A stretch of DNA of 15,053 nt from Clostridia bacterium (GTDB lineage: Bacteria > Bacillota > Clostridia > Clostridiales > Clostridiaceae), in assembly GCA_009930125.1 (NCBI GenBank), contig RZYZ01000026.1:1-15053 (forward strand). Reading direction: 5' to 3'. Positions 11,956-15,053 of this stretch are shown in pieces. The position numbers were made by a program, and so were the translations under genes. The notes below the pieces were generated by a model, which was given only the letters and a program-made list of their open reading frames with translations, had not been told where the DNA came from and ran no database searches. Each line of letters starts with the position of its first letter. Positions within the stretch are counted from its first letter, which is position 1.

Positions 11956-13305
11956 ATGGAACAAAACAGAGGTACTTGGTCGTCAAGATTCGGCTTCCTC
12001 ATGGCTGCGGTAGGTTCTGCCGTGGGACTGGGAAATTTATGGAAATTTCCTTACCTTGCTGGTGAAAACGGTGGAGGAGCATTCGTACTCGTTTATATCG
12101 TACTTATTGTATTATTAGGTTTTACACTGATGCTTGCAGAAATGACCATCGGTAGACATGCGAATTCCGACGCCTACGGTTCCTACAACAAGATCAAGAA
12201 GGGTTGGGGATTCATCGGCGGATTCGGCGTACTGGCTGGATTTCTCATTCTTTCCTACTACTCCGTAGTAGGCGGATGGGTACTGAAATACATTGTCGCT
12301 TCCTTCACTGGAATCGGAGCAGACAAATCAGGGTATTTCTCCAACTTCATCTCATCACCTGTTGAACCAATCGTCTATCACCTGATCTTCATGGGACTTA
12401 CAGCGGTGATTGTAATCCGAGGAATTTCAGGAGGTATCGAGAAAGCAGCAAAACTGCTTATGCCTGCACTGTTCGCACTCCTCGTTGTCACAGTCCTGAG
12501 ATCTGTTACCCTGGATGGCGCGATGGAAGGGATCCGGTATTTCATCACACCTGATTTCTCCGAAATCACACTGAAAGTGGTCATTGCCGCACTGGGTCAG
12601 GTTTTCTTCTCACTGAGTCTGGGTATGGGTATCATGGTTACTTATGGTAGCTACCTGAGCAAAGACGAAGATCTGGAAAAGGATGCATTCCTTATTCCTT
12701 CACTGGACTCCCTTGTGGCGATCCTTGCAGGATTCGCACTTCTGCCCGCAGTGTTCGCATTCGGTTTCGAACCTGGTGAAGGCCCTGGGCTGATGTTCAT
12801 CACACTGCCTGCCGTATTTGAGGAAATGCCTCTGGGCATGCTCTTCGGTGCACTGTTCTTCCTGCTGGTATTCTTTGCAGCGCTGTCATCCTCCATCTCC
12901 CTGATGGAAGTTACCGTTGCCTTTGGTATTGACCAGTTCAAATGGAGCAGAAAGACGTCGACCATCTTCTTCACAACACTGATGTTCATCATCGGAATCG
13001 GTGCATCCTTATCCATGGGTGCCTGGAGCGATTTACTGATTCCTTGGATTGACGGAAATTCCTACGGAATATTCGACTTCCTTGATGTATTCACATCCTA
13101 TTATCTGCTGCCAGCTGGTGGTCTGCTTGGAGCAATCTTCATCGGATTCATCTGGGGCGTACCCAATGCTGTCAAGGAAATCAAGATGGGCAGTGCATTC
13201 AGAACAGAAAAACTATGGACGATTCTTATTAAATTTGTAGTCCCTGTGCTCGTGTTCATCATCCTTCTGTCCACAACAGGACTGCTGGATAAGATCATCG
13301 GATAA
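11956..13305 (+). CDS. Neurotransmitter:sodium symporter family transporter
   Basis: This 449-residue polytopic membrane protein of the NSS/SLC6 family has a LeuT fold and drives uptake of an amino acid or related amine with sodium. TM1 carries the unwound sodium/substrate site AAVGSAVGLGNLWKFPYLAGENGGGAF (residues 17-43). The TM6 segment ALGQVFFSLSLGMGIMVTYGSYL parallels LeuT closely, and the TM8 segment ALSSSISLMEV supplies the second sodium site. About 11 hydrophobic segments are visible, the number usual for bacterial MhsT/TnaT-like members rather than 12. The substrate cannot be assigned; tryptophan or branched amino acids are common for relatives. ATG 11956 is preceded by GGGGGA. It is a single-gene unit with its own promoter, a roughly 90-nt leader and a terminator. 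The tRNA-Trp in the same window is far away and need not be related. Confidence 0.93.
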   Translation: MEQNRGTWSSRFGFLMAAVGSAVGLGNLWKFPYLAGENGGGAFVLVYIVLIVLLGFTLMLAEMTIGRHANSDAYGSYNKIKKGWGFIGGFGVLAGFLILSYYSVVGGWVLKYIVASFTGIGADKSGYFSNFISSPVEPIVYHLIFMGLTAVIVIRGISGGIEKAAKLLMPALFALLVVTVLRSVTLDGAMEGIRYFITPDFSEITLKVVIAALGQVFFSLSLGMGIMVTYGSYLSKDEDLEKDAFLIPSLDSLVAILAGFALLPAVFAFGFEPGEGPGLMFITLPAVFEEMPLGMLFGALFFLLVFFAALSSSISLMEVTVAFGIDQFKWSRKTSTIFFTTLMFIIGIGASLSMGAWSDLLIPWIDGNSYGIFDFLDVFTSYYLLPAGGLLGAIFIGFIWGVPNAVKEIKMGSAFRTEKLWTILIKFVVPVLVFIILLSTTGLLDKIIG

Positions 13306-13356
13306 AAAAAAAGGCCTACTGTATACTCTAAAATATAGAAAGATATACCTCACAGA

Positions 13357-13390
13357 AAAGACTCCGGCTATCATGGATGCCGGAGTCTTT
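13357..13390 (+). terminator. Terminator of the symporter gene
   Basis: A perfect 12-bp GC-rich stem (13357-13368 with 13379-13390) and a 10-nt loop. The T run (CTTT) is short on the plus strand and similar on the minus strand, so it may also back up the terminator of the convergent exopolyphosphatase gene. Confidence 0.75.
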
Positions 13391-13396
13391 CGCATG

Positions 13397-13425
13397 AAAA
13401 AAGATGGCTAAGCAGCCATCTTTTT
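13397..13425 (-). terminator. Terminator of the exopolyphosphatase gene
   Basis: On the minus strand a 12-bp stem (13425-13414 with 13409-13398) closes a GCTT loop, with a TTTTTT run (13402-13397) forming the end. It starts 7 bases after the ppx stop codon. The symmetrical A/T arms make it work in both directions. Confidence 0.9.
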
Positions 13426-13432
13426 CAACCTG

Positions 13433-14923
13433 TTACACAAATCTTACATCCAGATTCATCTTGTAGAGATATCTGAACCGGGACAGGTAATTCTTCAATT
13501 CGTCTTTTTTGAAAATCGGATCGAGTTTCGTGTGCACTTCCATGATCATGGCTGTTTCCGTGAGTTCGATCTTCCGGATGGTGGTCTCATCGGAAACGCC
13601 GTGATTCAGCGCTTCTGCGATCTTGATGAGAATTCCAAGCATCTCGATGACTTTGATGTCTCTTGCGGAAAGAATTTTCTTGTTGAAGAACTCCTTCAGC
13701 AGATCGTTTGCCGAGAAAATAGAAGCGGAGGATGCCGCCATGAGAATCTGCTTCTGACTCAAGCCGTTGATGGGTGCATTGAGGATGCTGTAGAAGGTGT
13801 TTCTGTCTCTCTGGAAATAGTTGATGTTGGTGCCGATGTCAAAGAGATAGGTTGCCGTTTTCAGTACCTTCCCGTTCCCCAATAGCTGCGGATACTTTCT
13901 GCAGAGAGCGGAATACATGACGCGGACCAGTTTAAACAGATCCTTTCCTTCATATCCCTTGTACATATGGTTTTCAATGATGTTGTCGAGAGAAAACTCA
14001 AGCACATCATGAACTCTTTTGTTTCTGCCCAGAAGATGTTCAAAGAGCAGTCCGTCCCGGATGCCCGCATTGGACACGAAGAGTTTTCTGGAGTTCTGAT
14101 ATTTCATGAGAATGTTCAGCGTGGCCAGTGATCCGATGAAGATGTCTTCGCGGTCCCGGCTCAGTCCGTAGATTCGTTTGACGTTTCCGTCCAGATACTC
14201 CCGGACCAGGTCATAGACGGATTCCACATCCTTCTGCTCCATGCTGTAGTTGTGGGAGATGAACATGGCATTGTCTTTTCTGAAACGGTCGATTTTGCCT
14301 AGAGTTCGGATGGAACCTCCAATCCCTACGATGGGAAGTCCTCTTGCATTCTTAAGCCATGAAATGTTTCTGAAGGTCTGTTTCAGATAGTTGTGCAGGT
14401 TCTGCTCGTTTTTTCTGTTTCTTTTCAGATTGAATTTCTCCGTGAGCACAATGCTGCCGAAGGGGATGGATACGGATTCCTGCAGGATCTTATCCTGAAT
14501 CAGAGCGATTTCAGTACTGCTGCCACCGATATCCACCATCAGGCAGTTCTCCAGATCAATGGTGTTGACGGTGGCGTAGTAATCGTAGAATGCTTCTTCT
14601 TCACCAGATAGAATCCGGATATCATTCCCAAGAGCTACCTTCGCCTGAGTCAGAAAATCTTCCTTGTTCTTGGCCTTTCGGATGGCTTCTGTGGCCACCG
14701 CAATCACATCGGTGACATCCTTGGAGTCCATATATTCTTTGAAGTACTGGAGTACTTTGATGCCGAAGTCGATTCTTCCTTTATTCAGATGTCCATCGAT
14801 CATATTCTGTCCAAGCCTTGCTGACTGCCTGACCTGTCCGACTACTATGTAGTTTTTACCGTGTACTTCATAAATGACAAGTCTCATGGAGTTTGAGCCG
14901 ATGTCTATGATTCCTACTCTCAT
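13433..14923 (-). CDS. ppx: Ppx/GppA family exopolyphosphatase
   Basis: This 496-residue protein of the ASKHA (sugar kinase/actin) superfamily degrades polyphosphate from its ends or acts on pppGpp. Motifs seen: phosphate-1 GIIDIGSNSMRLVIYE (4-19), SGEEEA (106-111) with the catalytic Glu region, phosphate-2 MVDIGGSSTE (129-138), and VGIGGSIRTLG (199-209). The long form has a C-terminal HD-like helical domain. Here the usual LHDIG motif is LFDIG (360-364), and the following segment NYFQRDRNTFYSI lacks the histidines expected there, so that domain probably binds no metal. ATG 14923 gives the canonical start, but the ribosome binding site is poor (AGCAGCGGCA directly upstream, no GGAGG). Expression may therefore depend on an upstream gene or be low. 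Polyphosphate synthesis by a Ppk1 is not seen in the window, although PPK2 is nearby. Confidence 0.9.
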   Translation of the reverse strand: MRVGIIDIGSNSMRLVIYEVHGKNYIVVGQVRQSARLGQNMIDGHLNKGRIDFGIKVLQYFKEYMDSKDVTDVIAVATEAIRKAKNKEDFLTQAKVALGNDIRILSGEEEAFYDYYATVNTIDLENCLMVDIGGSSTEIALIQDKILQESVSIPFGSIVLTEKFNLKRNRKNEQNLHNYLKQTFRNISWLKNARGLPIVGIGGSIRTLGKIDRFRKDNAMFISHNYSMEQKDVESVYDLVREYLDGNVKRIYGLSRDREDIFIGSLATLNILMKYQNSRKLFVSNAGIRDGLLFEHLLGRNKRVHDVLEFSLDNIIENHMYKGYEGKDLFKLVRVMYSALCRKYPQLLGNGKVLKTATYLFDIGTNINYFQRDRNTFYSILNAPINGLSQKQILMAASSASIFSANDLLKEFFNKKILSARDIKVIEMLGILIKIAEALNHGVSDETTIRKIELTETAMIMEVHTKLDPIFKKDELKNYLSRFRYLYKMNLDVRFV

Positions 14924-15053
14924 TGCCGCTGCTACTCAAAATATGGACAAATATCCATATCGAGACTTTTACTGCTTCTTCCTGTATGCTTTCGCCTCAG
15001 TTTCCTGAGCTGCTACTCACAAGTTCCTGTACAGTCCACAGTCGTAAATTCCC
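14924..15053. other. Right-edge region upstream of ppx without an assignable gene
   Basis: On the minus strand all three frames are interrupted within 15007-15019. A last 15-codon frame (VAAQETEAKAYRKKQ) ends at a TAA at 14971-14969. Then comes a 7-bp hairpin ATATGGA/TCCATAT (14941-14960) followed by TTTT, a weak terminator-like structure. An 11-bp direct repeat GCTGCTACTCA occurs at 14928-14938 and 15009-15019. This may be the end of a gene reading toward ppx, possibly frameshifted, but the window is too short to say. Confidence 0.35.

Overview
The window looks like chromosomal DNA of a low-GC Gram-positive bacterium (Bacillota, most likely an anaerobic Clostridia-type lineage). The evidence is: strong GGAGG-type ribosome binding sites, frequent TTG and GTG starts, consensus sigma-A promoters with 17-18 nt spacers, many hairpin-plus-T terminators, a tRNA with an encoded CCA tail, a selenium-hydroxylase accessory gene (yqeC), and a CwlO-like NlpC/P60 hydrolase. 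I cannot name the genus. I see no phage, insertion sequence, CRISPR array or plasmid function; this is mostly ordinary core/housekeeping sequence with some interesting regulatory sites.

Layout, left to right. (1) 1-1184: two leftward terminators, a leftward GNAT acetyltransferase with its promoter, an AT-rich gap, and a leftward tRNA-Trp with a near-perfect promoter and its own terminator. (2) 1231-3501: a possible decayed coding remnant, then rightward yqeC and a calcineurin-like phosphoesterase in one operon. These are followed by an OhrR-type peroxide-sensing MarR regulator whose own promoter overlaps an OhrR-operator-like palindrome. (3) 3513-5756: a leftward response regulator/sensor kinase operon, convergent with ohrR across a shared bidirectional terminator. 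(4) 5757-7521: a divergent intergenic region with two WalR-box-like direct repeats, then a secreted CwlO-like peptidoglycan hydrolase. (5) 7547-9077: a 12-bp inverted repeat, a membrane-associated DUF697-type GTPase, and a 53-residue basic protein of unknown function. (6) 9089-10110: a leftward pair, an ElaA-type GNAT and a dCMP/cytidine-type deaminase. (7) 10138-11736: a two-domain PPK2 polyphosphate:AMP phosphotransferase. (8) 11830-13390: a neurotransmitter:sodium symporter. (9) 13397-14923: a leftward Ppx/GppA exopolyphosphatase, preceded by 130 bases with no gene I can identify.

How the genes may work together: the two-component system next to a CwlO-like hydrolase, with TGTAAT-N5-TGTAAT-type repeats between them, suggests WalRK-like control of cell-wall hydrolysis, although the kinase has no PAS domain. 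PPK2 and Ppx both act on polyphosphate and lie about 1.8 kb apart around the symporter, in convergent transcription units. OhrR appears to be an orphan regulator here with no ohr peroxidase beside it. The best leads are the WalR-like boxes, the OhrR operator overlapping its own -10 element, the 12-bp inverted repeat before the GTPase, and several family members that lack usual key residues (N-terminal PPK2 domain, Ppx HD-like domain, YqeC acidic motif).
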